Assembly: GCA_028865845.1 (NCBI GenBank)
Contig: JAGWJK010000129.1
Coordinates: 1 to 8,853 of the forward strand
DNA from: Rhizobiaceae bacterium
Lineage (GTDB): Bacteria > Pseudomonadota > Alphaproteobacteria > Rhizobiales > Rhizobiaceae
Length of the DNA: 8,853 nt
Reading direction: 5' to 3'
Each line of letters starts with the position of its first letter. The stretch's first letter is position 1. The position numbers were made by a program, and so were the translations under genes. The notes under the pieces are model-generated. The model was not told where the DNA came from. It was given only the letters and a program-made list of their open reading frames with translations, and searched no databases. Shown here in pieces: positions 1-6,694 of the stretch.

Positions 1-230
1 CCGGACCGCACCTCTACTACGAACTGCGCGTCAACGGCCGCTACGAAAATCCGCTCACCGCCCAGCTGCCGGCCGGAACCAATCTCACCGGCAGATCGCT
101 CGACAATCTGCGTTCGCAGGTGAGCCATGTCGACAACATCATGAGCTATCTCGACGTTTCTCCCGAGCGCGAAACCAAGCCCTTTTCCGGCTTCGAAAAG
201 CCCCCAGGCCGCGCCGGCGGCTCCTGGTAA
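1..230 (+). CDS. LytM/M23-family peptidase, C-terminal end (partial, 5' end outside window)
   Basis: The reading frame starts at base 3 and gives 75 residues ending in TAA at 228-230. It opens with GPHLYYELRVNGRYENPL, which matches the last conserved block of M23 (LytM, lysostaphin-type) zinc peptidases, normally G-P-H-L-H-Y-E-x-R-x-N-G-x-x-x-N-P. These proteins act on peptidoglycan cross-links in the cell envelope or, when catalytically dead, activate amidases. The second histidine of the HxH pair, a zinc ligand in active members, is tyrosine here (codon TAC at 15-17), so this copy may be a non-catalytic LytM factor. After the domain comes a tail of about 55 residues rich in polar residues and ending in a Pro/Gly segment (KPPGRAGGSW). 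The earlier zinc ligands lie outside the window, so loss of activity cannot be confirmed. No convincing terminator is seen just after the stop. The gene appears unrelated to the operon that follows. Confidence 0.8.
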   Translation, partial: GPHLYYELRVNGRYENPLTAQLPAGTNLTGRSLDNLRSQVSHVDNIMSYLDVSPERETKPFSGFEKPPGRAGGSW

Positions 231-326
231 GAGTTGATTTTCCACGAACGGCTGACGGGAATTCTAACGCACTCCTTATCAAAGCGGCGAGCGCGTGCTA
301 TGCGTCGCGATCATCGCTGATTGGGC

Positions 327-353
327 TTGACAAAGCGGAGTTGCCTGTATTTT
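327..353 (+). promoter_or_regulatory. Candidate sigma-70 promoter of the ami/ABC operon
   Basis: A perfect TTGACA (327-332; CTTGAC in the rhizobial style at 326-331) is followed by TATTTT at 348-353 with a 15-base spacer, or by TTTTAC at 350-355 with 17. It is the only good -35 box seen in the 254-bp spacer between the M23 gene and amiC. Transcription would start near 359-362, giving a leader of about 125 nt that contains the hairpins and terminator described separately. The -10 box is poor, so the promoter may be weak or activator-dependent. A short perfect inverted repeat, GCGAT-C-ATCGC at 307-317, lies just upstream of the -35 box and could be an operator. Confidence 0.45.
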
Positions 354-394
354 ACTCAGGCCTGCGGATTAGGCAGAACCTGATCGCAATCACA

Positions 395-425
395 TGACTT
401 TGATAGTCGCCGGGCAGTTTCGCCT
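395..425 (+). promoter_or_regulatory. Candidate ANTAR (AmiR) RNA target: two tandem small hairpins in the leader
   Basis: Hairpin 1 is GACT (396-399) and AGTC (405-408) with loop TTGAT, extendable by a U-G pair at 395/409. Hairpin 2 is GGGC (412-415) and GCCT (422-425) with a six-base loop AGTTTC (416-421). Only two bases separate them, and the 3' arm of hairpin 2 overlaps the base of the terminator stem that follows, so the two folds compete. ANTAR proteins are known to bind paired hairpins with six-base loops carrying A at position 1 and G at position 4. Hairpin 2 has the loop length and the A but not the G, and hairpin 1 has a five-base loop. The architecture fits and the loop consensus does not fully fit, so this is a candidate only. 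Confidence 0.35.
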
Positions 426-475
426 CATGACGCCCCATCGCCGATGGGACCAGCGTCGTGGGGTTTTTCGTTTTT
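423..475 (+). terminator. Intrinsic terminator/attenuator in the amiC leader
   Basis: A long stem pairs 423-433 (CCTCATGACGC) with 453-463 (GCGTCGTGGGG) through 11 pairs including two G-U. It continues as CCCATC (434-439) with GATGGG (443-448), closed by a GCC loop, with only ACCA (449-452) bulged. That gives 17 pairs in all. The stem runs straight into TTTTTCGTTTTT (464-475), a classic U-tract. It lies downstream of the only good promoter candidate and ends 9 bases before the amiC start, so it should abort operon transcription unless antitermination occurs. In the Pseudomonas ami operon an equivalent leader terminator is overcome by AmiR. It is too far from the M23 stop at 230 to be read simply as that gene's terminator, although it could also stop readthrough from there. 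Confidence 0.85.
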
Positions 476-484
476 GGCTGAGAG

Positions 485-1621
485 ATGAACGACGCGCTGA
501 AGATCGGTATCCTGTTTTCGACCACCGGGCCCTATGGCTCGATGGGGCGCGACGCCCGTGCCGGCGCCGAATTCGCCATCGAGGAATTCGCGGCTCAGGG
601 CGGCCGGGCGATCGAACCGGTGTTCGTCGATCCGCATGCCGACATGGCCGCCTATCTCGAAGGTGCGCGACATCTGCTGCGCAATACCGGCTGCCGCCAT
701 ATCGTCGGCACCATCACCTCCGCCGCCCGCAAGGAAGTCATCCCGCTGGTCGAGAAGCATGACGGCCTGCTCTGGTACATGTGCCCTTATGAGGGCTTCG
801 AGGCCAACGAAAACGTCATCTATGTCGGCGGTTGCCCCAATCAGCATCTGCTGCCGCTGTTCGAGCACCTGATCCCCCGTTATGGCAAGCGCCCCTATCT
901 GGTCGGCGCCAATTATGTCTGGGGCTGGGAAATGAACCGTCTCGCCCGCGAGCTCGTCACCAATGCCGGCGGCGAAGTGTTGGGCGAACGCTACCTGCCG
1001 CTCGAAGAGACCGCTGTGGAACGCATCGTCGCCGACATCGAACAGCGTCGCCCGAGTTTCATCCTCAACAATCTCATCGGCCCGTCGAGCTACGCGTTCC
1101 TCGAGGCGATTAAGGCTCTCGGCGACCGCGACCCTGCCTTCCGACCCGAAAACTGCCCGGTCGTCAGCTGCGACCTGATGGAATGCGAGCTGGAAGATAT
1201 CGCAGCCGGCGCTGCCGTCGGCCAGCTTTGCGCCGCCTCCTATTTCGACAATATCGGCTCGGCGGACAACCTTGCCTTTAAAACCCGCGTCGCCGCACGT
1301 TTCGGCGCTGACCGCCGCGTTTCCAGCGTCTTTGCCGGCGCCTATACCGCCGTCAGGCTCTGCATCGAGGCGATCGTTGCCGCTGAAAGCGACGAGCCGC
1401 AGGCGGTGCGCCGCCAGCTTCATGCCGGCCCGTGGTCGACGTTGCTCGGCCCGCTCGTAATCGACCCGGAGACCAATCACGCCGCGCTGCCCTTCCATCT
1501 CGGACGCATCAACAACGACAACGGTTTCGATGTTATAGTCTCGCGGCCGGCATTGGCCGCCGATCCCTATCTCACCGGCCGCCGCCTGCCGAATTCGCCG
1601 AAGCTCAAGGTGGTGTCATGA
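485..1621 (+). CDS. amiC: AmiC-like amide-sensing negative regulator (periplasmic-binding-protein fold)
   Basis: This 378-residue protein is close in length to P. aeruginosa AmiC (about 385) and shares its layout: the first strand KIGILFSTTGPYG (6-18), a DP-containing turn (49-50), SAARKEVIPLVEKHDGLLWY (79-98), PYEGFE (101-106) and NQ (119-120). AmiC is a type I binding-protein fold that binds short amides in its cleft and holds AmiR inactive until inducer arrives. No signal peptide is present, which supports a cytoplasmic sensor and not a transporter's binding protein. The start at 485 is fixed by an in-frame TGA at 479-481 and by the need to keep the first beta strand; the next in-frame ATG is residue 20. 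There is no well-spaced Shine-Dalgarno: GAGAG directly abuts the ATG. The stop overlaps the amiR start (ATGA), so the two are probably translationally coupled. The ligand could be an amide, urea or a related small molecule. Confidence 0.88.
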   Translation: MNDALKIGILFSTTGPYGSMGRDARAGAEFAIEEFAAQGGRAIEPVFVDPHADMAAYLEGARHLLRNTGCRHIVGTITSAARKEVIPLVEKHDGLLWYMCPYEGFEANENVIYVGGCPNQHLLPLFEHLIPRYGKRPYLVGANYVWGWEMNRLARELVTNAGGEVLGERYLPLEETAVERIVADIEQRRPSFILNNLIGPSSYAFLEAIKALGDRDPAFRPENCPVVSCDLMECELEDIAAGAAVGQLCAASYFDNIGSADNLAFKTRVAARFGADRRVSSVFAGAYTAVRLCIEAIVAAESDEPQAVRRQLHAGPWSTLLGPLVIDPETNHAALPFHLGRINNDNGFDVIVSRPALAADPYLTGRRLPNSPKLKVVS

Positions 1622-2199
1622 AAAAGACGCCGAACTTCACCGGCTGGCAGGCTGCTATCCTGCATCGGGAAGACAGCAACACCGAACGGCTCGTCCGCCA
1701 GCTGAGGCTGTTGGGATTGCGCACCTCGTTGCGCTGGGAACCGATCGGCGCGCATGAACTGCCCGACATGGTGATCGTCGATGCCGATCAGGGCTGGGAT
1801 GGGCTGCTGCCATGGAGCGGCGGCAATCCGCCGCTGCCGGTCGTGGCGCTTCTCGGCTCGGAAGCGCCGGGCCGCATCGCCTGGGCGATGGAACAAGGCG
1901 CCGGCGCCCTCATCGCCAAACCGGTCACGACTTCGGCCGTCTATCCGGCGCTGGTCATGGCCGTTTCGATCCATGAAGAGCGCAAGGCCGTCGCCGAAAA
2001 ACTGCAATATCTCGAAGAGCGCGTGCGCCTGCGCCCGCTCGTCCATGCCGCCGTCCAGAAGCTGATGGCGGCCCGCAATGTCGACGAGGAACGCGCCTAC
2101 GCCATCCTGCGCAATTGCGCGATGCGCCGCCGCCTGCCGATGGAGCAGCTTTCGGCCTTCATCGTCGGCGGCGCCGAACCCCTGCCGGAGGCAAGCTGA
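1618..2199 (+). CDS. amiR: AmiR-like ANTAR-domain transcription antiterminator
   Basis: The product has 193 residues against about 196 in P. aeruginosa AmiR. Residues 10-115 form a receiver-like domain, 118-138 a likely coiled-coil linker (ERKAVAEKLQYLEERV), and 139-184 an ANTAR RNA-binding domain with its usual pattern AVQKLMAARNVDEERAYAIL followed by RNCAMRRR and a final hydrophobic helix. ANTAR proteins bind leader RNA and block terminator formation. The receiver keeps features of a phospho-acceptor site: ED (18-19) aligned with the usual acidic pair, D55 in PDMVIVDADQGWDG, and K101 in AKP. The conserved Thr/Ser appears to be replaced (L79). The start ATG overlaps the amiC stop and has a good AAGGTGG site (1607-1613). 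The longer frame opening at 1432 is rejected because it runs inside amiC. Its probable target is the leader hairpin/terminator region at 395-475. Confidence 0.9.
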   Translation: MKKTPNFTGWQAAILHREDSNTERLVRQLRLLGLRTSLRWEPIGAHELPDMVIVDADQGWDGLLPWSGGNPPLPVVALLGSEAPGRIAWAMEQGAGALIAKPVTTSAVYPALVMAVSIHEERKAVAEKLQYLEERVRLRPLVHAAVQKLMAARNVDEERAYAILRNCAMRRRLPMEQLSAFIVGGAEPLPEAS

Positions 2200-3047
2200 T
2201 GCATGTAATGAAGGCGATGCTGCGCCAGCCGGCGGCGCTGTTTGGTCTTGTCGTCGTGGTAATCGTGATCGCGCTGGCAATCGCCGCGCCGTGGATCGCG
2301 CCGTTCAGCCCCGATGACCAGATGTTCGATGGCCTCTCGGTCGAGGGTGCGCCTCTGCCCCCCGACGCCCATTTCCTGCTCGGCACCGACACGCTCGGCC
2401 TCCATCTGTTTTCGCGCCTGCTCTTCGGTGCCCGGACCTCGCTGGTCATCGGCCTCGTCGCCAACGGCGTCGCCGTTGCGATCGGCCTGTTCGTCGGCAT
2501 CGTCGCCGGTTATCTGCGCGGCATCGTCGGCAGCCTGATGATGCGCTTCACCGACCTGATGATGGCCTTTCCCGCGCTGCTGCTCGCCATCGTGCTCGCG
2601 GCACTGTTGAAGCCCAGCCTCTGGATCGTCGCCATGGTGATCGCGCTGGTGAACTGGGTGCAGGTCGCGCGCATCGTCTATACGGAGACCCGCGGTCTGG
2701 TGGAGCGAGATTTCATCATGGCGGAACGCTCGCTCGGCGCCGGTCACTTCCGCATCCTCGTCCGCCACATCCTGCCGCATCTGATGCCGACGGCGATCGT
2801 CTGGGGCACGCTCGGCATCGCAACGACGGTGCTGCTGGAGGCTACGCTCTCCTTCCTCGGCATCGGCGTGCAGCCGCCGCAACCCTCCTGGGGCAACATC
2901 ATCTTCGAGAGCCAGAGCTATTTCCAGGATGCTCCCTGGCTGGTCTTCATCCCCGGCGCGGTCATCCTGTTGACGGCCCTTTCCTTCAATCTCGTCGGCG
3001 ACGCGCTGCGCGACATTCTCGACCCGACGCAAAGAGGGAGAGGCTGA
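2199..3047 (+). CDS. ABC transporter permease, DppC/OppC type
   Basis: This 282-residue inner-membrane permease has an N-terminal membrane segment (about 12-33) and a periplasmic loop ending in the family signature FLLGTDTLGLHLFSRLLFGA (59-78). A BPD_transp_1 region with about five more helices follows. The coupling (EAA) loop is AERSLGAGHFRILVRHILP (175-193) and FLGIGVQPPQPSWG is at 219-232. These are hallmarks of the C-type subunit of dipeptide/oligopeptide/nickel importers, which pairs with a B-type permease. The chosen ATG overlaps the amiR stop (TGATG) and has GGAGG at 2187-2191, 7 bases upstream; an alternative ATG lies three codons in. It is unusual that the C subunit precedes B. Substrate cannot be told from the permease; the genes around it suggest an amide or small amidated compound. 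Confidence 0.92.
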   Translation: MHVMKAMLRQPAALFGLVVVVIVIALAIAAPWIAPFSPDDQMFDGLSVEGAPLPPDAHFLLGTDTLGLHLFSRLLFGARTSLVIGLVANGVAVAIGLFVGIVAGYLRGIVGSLMMRFTDLMMAFPALLLAIVLAALLKPSLWIVAMVIALVNWVQVARIVYTETRGLVERDFIMAERSLGAGHFRILVRHILPHLMPTAIVWGTLGIATTVLLEATLSFLGIGVQPPQPSWGNIIFESQSYFQDAPWLVFIPGAVILLTALSFNLVGDALRDILDPTQRGRG

Positions 3048-3968
3048 ATGCTGTTCCTCATCCTGAGCCGCCTGGTGCAGACCGTGCTCATCCTGCTTGG
3101 CGTCGCCGCGATCACCTTCCTGCTGCTCTACGCGCTGCCGGCCGATCCCGCCGTCCTGATCGCAGGACGCAGCGCCACGCCGCAGATGGTTGCGAGCATT
3201 CGCCACGAACTCGGTCTTGACCAGCCGCTCATCATGCAGTTCCTGCATTATCTCGATGCCTTGCTGCATGGCGATCTCGGCCGTTCCTATACCCAGCGAA
3301 CCGCGGTGCTGCCGCTGATCACGGCTCGGTTGCCGGCGACGATCATCCTGATGGCGGCAGGCATCGTCGTCGAAGTCGCCCTCGGCCTCACTTTCGGCAT
3401 CATTGCTGCCGTCAAGCGTGGCGGCCTCGTCGATCGCACGGTGATGATGCTTTCCTTCGTCGGCGTCTCGTCGCCGCAATTCGTCGTCGCCCTGCTGTTG
3501 CTCTATGTCTTTGCCGCAACGCTCGGCTGGTTCCCGATGTCGGGTTTCGGCACGGTTCGTCATGTGGTTCTGCCCGCTCTCACGCTCGGCGTGCTCGGCG
3601 CGGGCTGGTACGCACGCATGGTGCGCTCGGCAATGATCGACGTCCTCAACCACGATTATGTCCGCACCGCTCGCGCCAAGGGCCTGTCTTCGAGCCGCAT
3701 CATTTTCCGCCACGTGCTGCCGAACGCCATCCTGCCGATCACTGCCATGATCGGCATCGATATAGGCCAATTCATGAGCGGCGTTGTCGTAGTCGAAGCC
3801 GTCTATGGTTGGCCTGGCATCGGCCAGCTCGCCTGGCAGGCGATCCAGCAGGTCGACATCCCGATCATCATGGGCGTGACGCTGGTTTCAGCGCTCGCCA
3901 TCGTCCTCGGCAATCTTATCGCCGATTTCATTGCCCCCTTCATCGACCCGCGCATCCGCGCGCAATAA
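3048..3968 (+). CDS. ABC transporter permease, DppB/OppB type
   Basis: This 306-residue inner-membrane permease has a first helix at about 9-30 (LVQTVLILLGVAAITFLLLY), the B-type motif GDLGRSY (75-81) and several further helices. The EAA loop is at 204-226 (YVRTARAKGLSSSRIIFRHV), followed by VEAVYGWPGIGQL (249-261) and the terminal FIDPRIRAQ. All are typical of the B subunit of peptide/nickel-type importers. The ATG follows the stop of the C-type permease with no gap (TGAATG), preceded by a purine-rich site AGAGGGAGAGG. With the C subunit it forms the membrane channel, energised by the fused ATPase encoded further on and fed by the following binding protein. Confidence 0.93.
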   Translation: MLFLILSRLVQTVLILLGVAAITFLLLYALPADPAVLIAGRSATPQMVASIRHELGLDQPLIMQFLHYLDALLHGDLGRSYTQRTAVLPLITARLPATIILMAAGIVVEVALGLTFGIIAAVKRGGLVDRTVMMLSFVGVSSPQFVVALLLLYVFAATLGWFPMSGFGTVRHVVLPALTLGVLGAGWYARMVRSAMIDVLNHDYVRTARAKGLSSSRIIFRHVLPNAILPITAMIGIDIGQFMSGVVVVEAVYGWPGIGQLAWQAIQQVDIPIIMGVTLVSALAIVLGNLIADFIAPFIDPRIRAQ

Positions 3969-3984
3969 CCAAGCAAAACCAACA

Positions 3985-3990
3985 GAGGAG
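3985..3990 (+). promoter_or_regulatory. Ribosome binding site of the binding-protein gene
   Basis: GAGGAG lies 9 bases before the ATG at 4000 and 6 bases before an in-frame TTG at 3997. It decides against the longer upstream frame opening at 3931, which would overlap the permease gene and bury the signal peptide. Confidence 0.7.
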
Positions 3991-3999
3991 TTCATTTTG

Positions 4000-5634
4000 A
4001 TGACCAAGACTTTCCTGCGGCAAGCGGCCTTGGCCGCCATGCTCGCCACCAGCTCCCTCGTGCCGGCGATCGCAGCCCATGCCGCCGATACGCCGAATAA
4101 TGGCGGCACCATCACCGTCACCTACAAGGACGATATCGCCACGCTCGACCCGGCCATCGGCTACGACTGGCAGAACTGGTCGATGATCAACGCAATGTTC
4201 TCGCGCCTCGTCGACTATACGCCGGGTACCACGGAGCTGAAGCCGTCGCTCGCCGAGAGCTATGACGTCTCGCCCGACGGCAAGACCTATACCTTCAAGC
4301 TGCGTACCGGCGTGAAGTTCACCAACGGCCGTGAAGTCACCGCCGGCGACGTGAAGTATTCGATCGAACGCGCCGTCAACCCGAAGACCCAGAGCCCGGG
4401 CGCCGGCTTCTTCCACTCGATCGTCGGTGCCGATGCGATGACGGCAGGCACGGCCCAGGCGCTCGACGGCATCAAGGTCGTGGACGACCACACGATCCAG
4501 TTCACCCTCGTCCAGCCGGACGCCACCTTCCTCAACGTGCTCGCGCTGAACTTCGCCTCGGTCGTGCCGAAGGAAGCCGTCGAAGCCGCTGGCGGCGATT
4601 TCGGCAAGAAGCCTGTCGGATCCGGCGCCTTCATCCTGAAGGAATGGACTGTCGGACAGCGTCTGGTCTTCGAACGCAACCCGGACTATTTCGTCAAGGA
4701 CCGTCCGCATATCGACGGCTACACGGTCGAAATCGGCCAGGAACCGCTCGTCGCATTGCTGCGCCTGCAGAAGGGCGAAGTCGACGTCGCCGGCGACGGC
4801 ATCCCGCCGGCGAAGTTCCTGGAAATGCAGAAGTCTCCGGACTTCAAGGGCATGATCGTCGATCGCCAGCAGCTTGAAACCAGCTACGTGACGCTCAACA
4901 CCCAGGTCCCGCCCTTCGACAACGTCAAGGTGCGCCAGGCCGTCAACATGGCGATCAACAAGGACCGCATCGTCCGCATCATCAACGGCCGCGCCACGCC
5001 GGCAAGCCAGGTGCTGCCGCCGATGATGGCCGGCTACGACAAGGACTATAAGGGCTATCCGTTCGATGTCACCAAGGCCAAGGCTCTGCTCGCCGAAGCC
5101 GGCTTCAAGGATGGTTTCTCAACGACGCTCTACACCTCCAACACCGACCCACAGCCGCGTATCGCCCAGGCGATTCAACAGGATCTGGCGGCGATCGGCG
5201 TCAAGGTCGAGCTCAAAGCGCTTGCCAATCCCAACGTGATCGCCGCCGGCGGCACCAAGGGCGAGGCACCGATGGTCTGGTCGGGCGGCCTCGGCTGGAT
5301 CGCCGACTTCCCGGATCCTTCCGATTATTATGGCCCGATCCTCTCCTGCGGCAGCGCTGTTGCCGGCGGCTGGAACTGGTCGTGGTACTGCAACCAGTCG
5401 ATCGAACCCCGCGCGCAGGCGGCCGACGCCATGCCGGTCCCGGCCAAGGCTGCGGAACGCGCGGAGGCCTGGAAGAAGATCTTCACCGAAATCCAGGAAA
5501 AGGATGCTCCGTGGATCCCGGTCTTCAACGAGCGCCGCGTCGTTGCCAAGTCGAAGCGCATGGGCGGACCGGACGAGATCTACATCGATCCGACCCGCGT
5601 CATCGACTACGAAGCCATTTATATCAATAAATAA
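4000..5634 (+). CDS. ABC transporter substrate-binding protein, family 5 (DppA/OppA type)
   Basis: This 544-residue protein begins with a clear Sec signal peptide: KTFLR, a hydrophobic stretch (about 9-25), and a likely cut after AHA at residue 28. The mature part carries the SBP_bac_5 signature around residues 82-121 (PSLAESYDVSPDGKTYTFKL, then VKFTNGREVTAGDVKYSIER) and ends in the family's C-terminal lobe. It should capture substrate in the periplasm for the two permeases. GAGGAG at 3985-3990 serves either the ATG at 4000 (9 bases) or a TTG three bases earlier; the ATG is preferred. It starts 31 bases after the permease stop, with no sign of a separate promoter. A palindrome of 76 bp follows the stop and may protect the 3' end of this message, which would favour the usual excess of binding protein. 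Members of this family bind peptides, nickel complexes, opines and other small compounds. Confidence 0.93.
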   Translation: MTKTFLRQAALAAMLATSSLVPAIAAHAADTPNNGGTITVTYKDDIATLDPAIGYDWQNWSMINAMFSRLVDYTPGTTELKPSLAESYDVSPDGKTYTFKLRTGVKFTNGREVTAGDVKYSIERAVNPKTQSPGAGFFHSIVGADAMTAGTAQALDGIKVVDDHTIQFTLVQPDATFLNVLALNFASVVPKEAVEAAGGDFGKKPVGSGAFILKEWTVGQRLVFERNPDYFVKDRPHIDGYTVEIGQEPLVALLRLQKGEVDVAGDGIPPAKFLEMQKSPDFKGMIVDRQQLETSYVTLNTQVPPFDNVKVRQAVNMAINKDRIVRIINGRATPASQVLPPMMAGYDKDYKGYPFDVTKAKALLAEAGFKDGFSTTLYTSNTDPQPRIAQAIQQDLAAIGVKVELKALANPNVIAAGGTKGEAPMVWSGGLGWIADFPDPSDYYGPILSCGSAVAGGWNWSWYCNQSIEPRAQAADAMPVPAKAAERAEAWKKIFTEIQEKDAPWIPVFNERRVVAKSKRMGGPDEIYIDPTRVIDYEAIYINK

Positions 5635-5651
5635 GCCGTCAAATCGGCAAG

Positions 5652-5727
5652 CTTCCCCGGCTCAAGCATGATCCCAAAAAGTGCAAAGCGGTTTTTGGAT
5701 GAGATCATGCTCCAACGGCCGGGGAAG
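5652..5727 (+). repeat. Rhizobial intergenic palindromic repeat (RIME-like)
   Basis: This is an interrupted palindrome of 76 bp. The outer arms CTTCCCCGG (5652-5660) and CCGGGGAAG (5719-5727) match perfectly. Next come AGCATGAT (5665-5672) with ATCATGCT (5704-5711), then CCAAAAA (5674-5680) with TTTTTGG (5692-5698), around an 11-base centre GTGCAAAGCGG. The core resembles the palindrome found in many copies between genes in rhizobial genomes (AGCATGATCCC-AAAA...TTTT-GGATCATGCT); its assignment to the published RIME class is from memory. It lies inside the operon, in the 116-bp gap between the binding-protein and amidase genes. As RNA it would fold into a long hairpin able to stabilise the upstream message or reduce expression of what follows. 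Confidence 0.8.
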
Positions 5728-5750
5728 ACCAATCCCGGGAGAGACAGACC

Positions 5751-6694
5751 ATGTGCATTGCTTGCACGCATACCATTCACCGCGCCCAGCATCATTTCGG
5801 CTGGAACCGCGATTTCGAGCCGGCACTCGTGGCGAAATCCGGCGAGACCATCCATTTCGAATGCCTGGATTCCTCCGGCGGCCAGCTTGGCAGGGATGCG
5901 ACGCTGCAATCGCTCAGCAATCTCGATTTCGGCAAGATCAATCCCGTCTCCGGCCCTGTTTATGTCGAGGGTGCCGAGCCCGGCGATGCGCTGAAAGTGA
6001 CGATCCGCCGCTTCGTGCCCTCGGGCCATGGCTGGACTGCCAATATTCCAGGCTTCGGCCTGCTGGCCGATCAGTTCAAGGACCCGGCGCTGCACATCTG
6101 GTCCTATGATGCCAACAGCATGGCGCCTGCTCTTTACGGCCCCGGCGGCCGCGTGCCTCTGAAGCCCTTCGCCGGCACGATCGGCGTCGCACCCGCCGAG
6201 CCCGGTCTCCATTCCGTTGTGCCGCCGCGTCGCGTCGGCGGCAACCTCGATATCCGCGACCTGACGGCTGGCGTGACGCTCTATCTGCCCGTCGAAGTCG
6301 AAGGCGCCCTGTTCTCGATTGGCGACACCCATGCTGCGCAGGGTGACGGCGAGGTCTGCGGTACGGCAATCGAGAGCCAGATGGAAGTCGAGGCGACACT
6401 TGAAGTGGTCAAGAACGCCAAGCTGAAAAGCCCGCGCTTCACCACCACCGAACCCGTCACACGCCATCTCGACGGCGCGGGCTACGAAGTCACCACCGGC
6501 ATCGGCCCGGACCTGATGACCGGCGCCCGCGAAGCCCTGATGCGGATGATCGACCTGCTCGGCGAAGAGCACGGCATGAGCGCCACCGACGCCTATCTGC
6601 TATGCTCCGTCTGCGGCGATCTTCGGATCAGCGAAATCGTCGACGCCCCGAACTGGGTCGTCTCCTTCTACTTCCCGAGGATCGTGTTCGCGTG

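Noticed and set aside
231..325. Search for a terminator, tRNA or small RNA after the M23 gene
   Set aside because: No stem followed by a T-run and no tRNA-like fold could be seen; only the short inverted repeat at 307-317 stands out.
322..336. Possible sigma-54 promoter (TGG...GC with correct spacing)
   Set aside because: Only the invariant GG and GC are present; the flanking consensus (CACG, TT) is absent, while a perfect TTGACA overlaps it.
394..762. Open frame starting in the leader and running into amiC
   Set aside because: No ribosome site, Arg-rich out-of-frame composition, and it runs through the terminator and overlaps the well-supported amiC frame.
425..1498. Minus-strand open frame opposite amiC
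   Set aside because: Low-complexity antisense shadow of amiC with no recognisable domain.
1432..1617. N-terminal extension of AmiR
   Set aside because: It would overlap amiC by 190 bases in another frame; ATG 1618 has a good ribosome site and gives the expected AmiR length.
2097..3770. Long minus-strand open frame opposite the permease genes
   Set aside because: A shadow frame caused by GC-rich codon bias; its His/Asp/Gln/Arg-rich sequence resembles no family and the plus strand encodes two clear permeases.
5668..5994. Small open frame beginning in the palindrome
   Set aside because: Its start lies in repeat DNA and it continues out of frame through the amidase gene.
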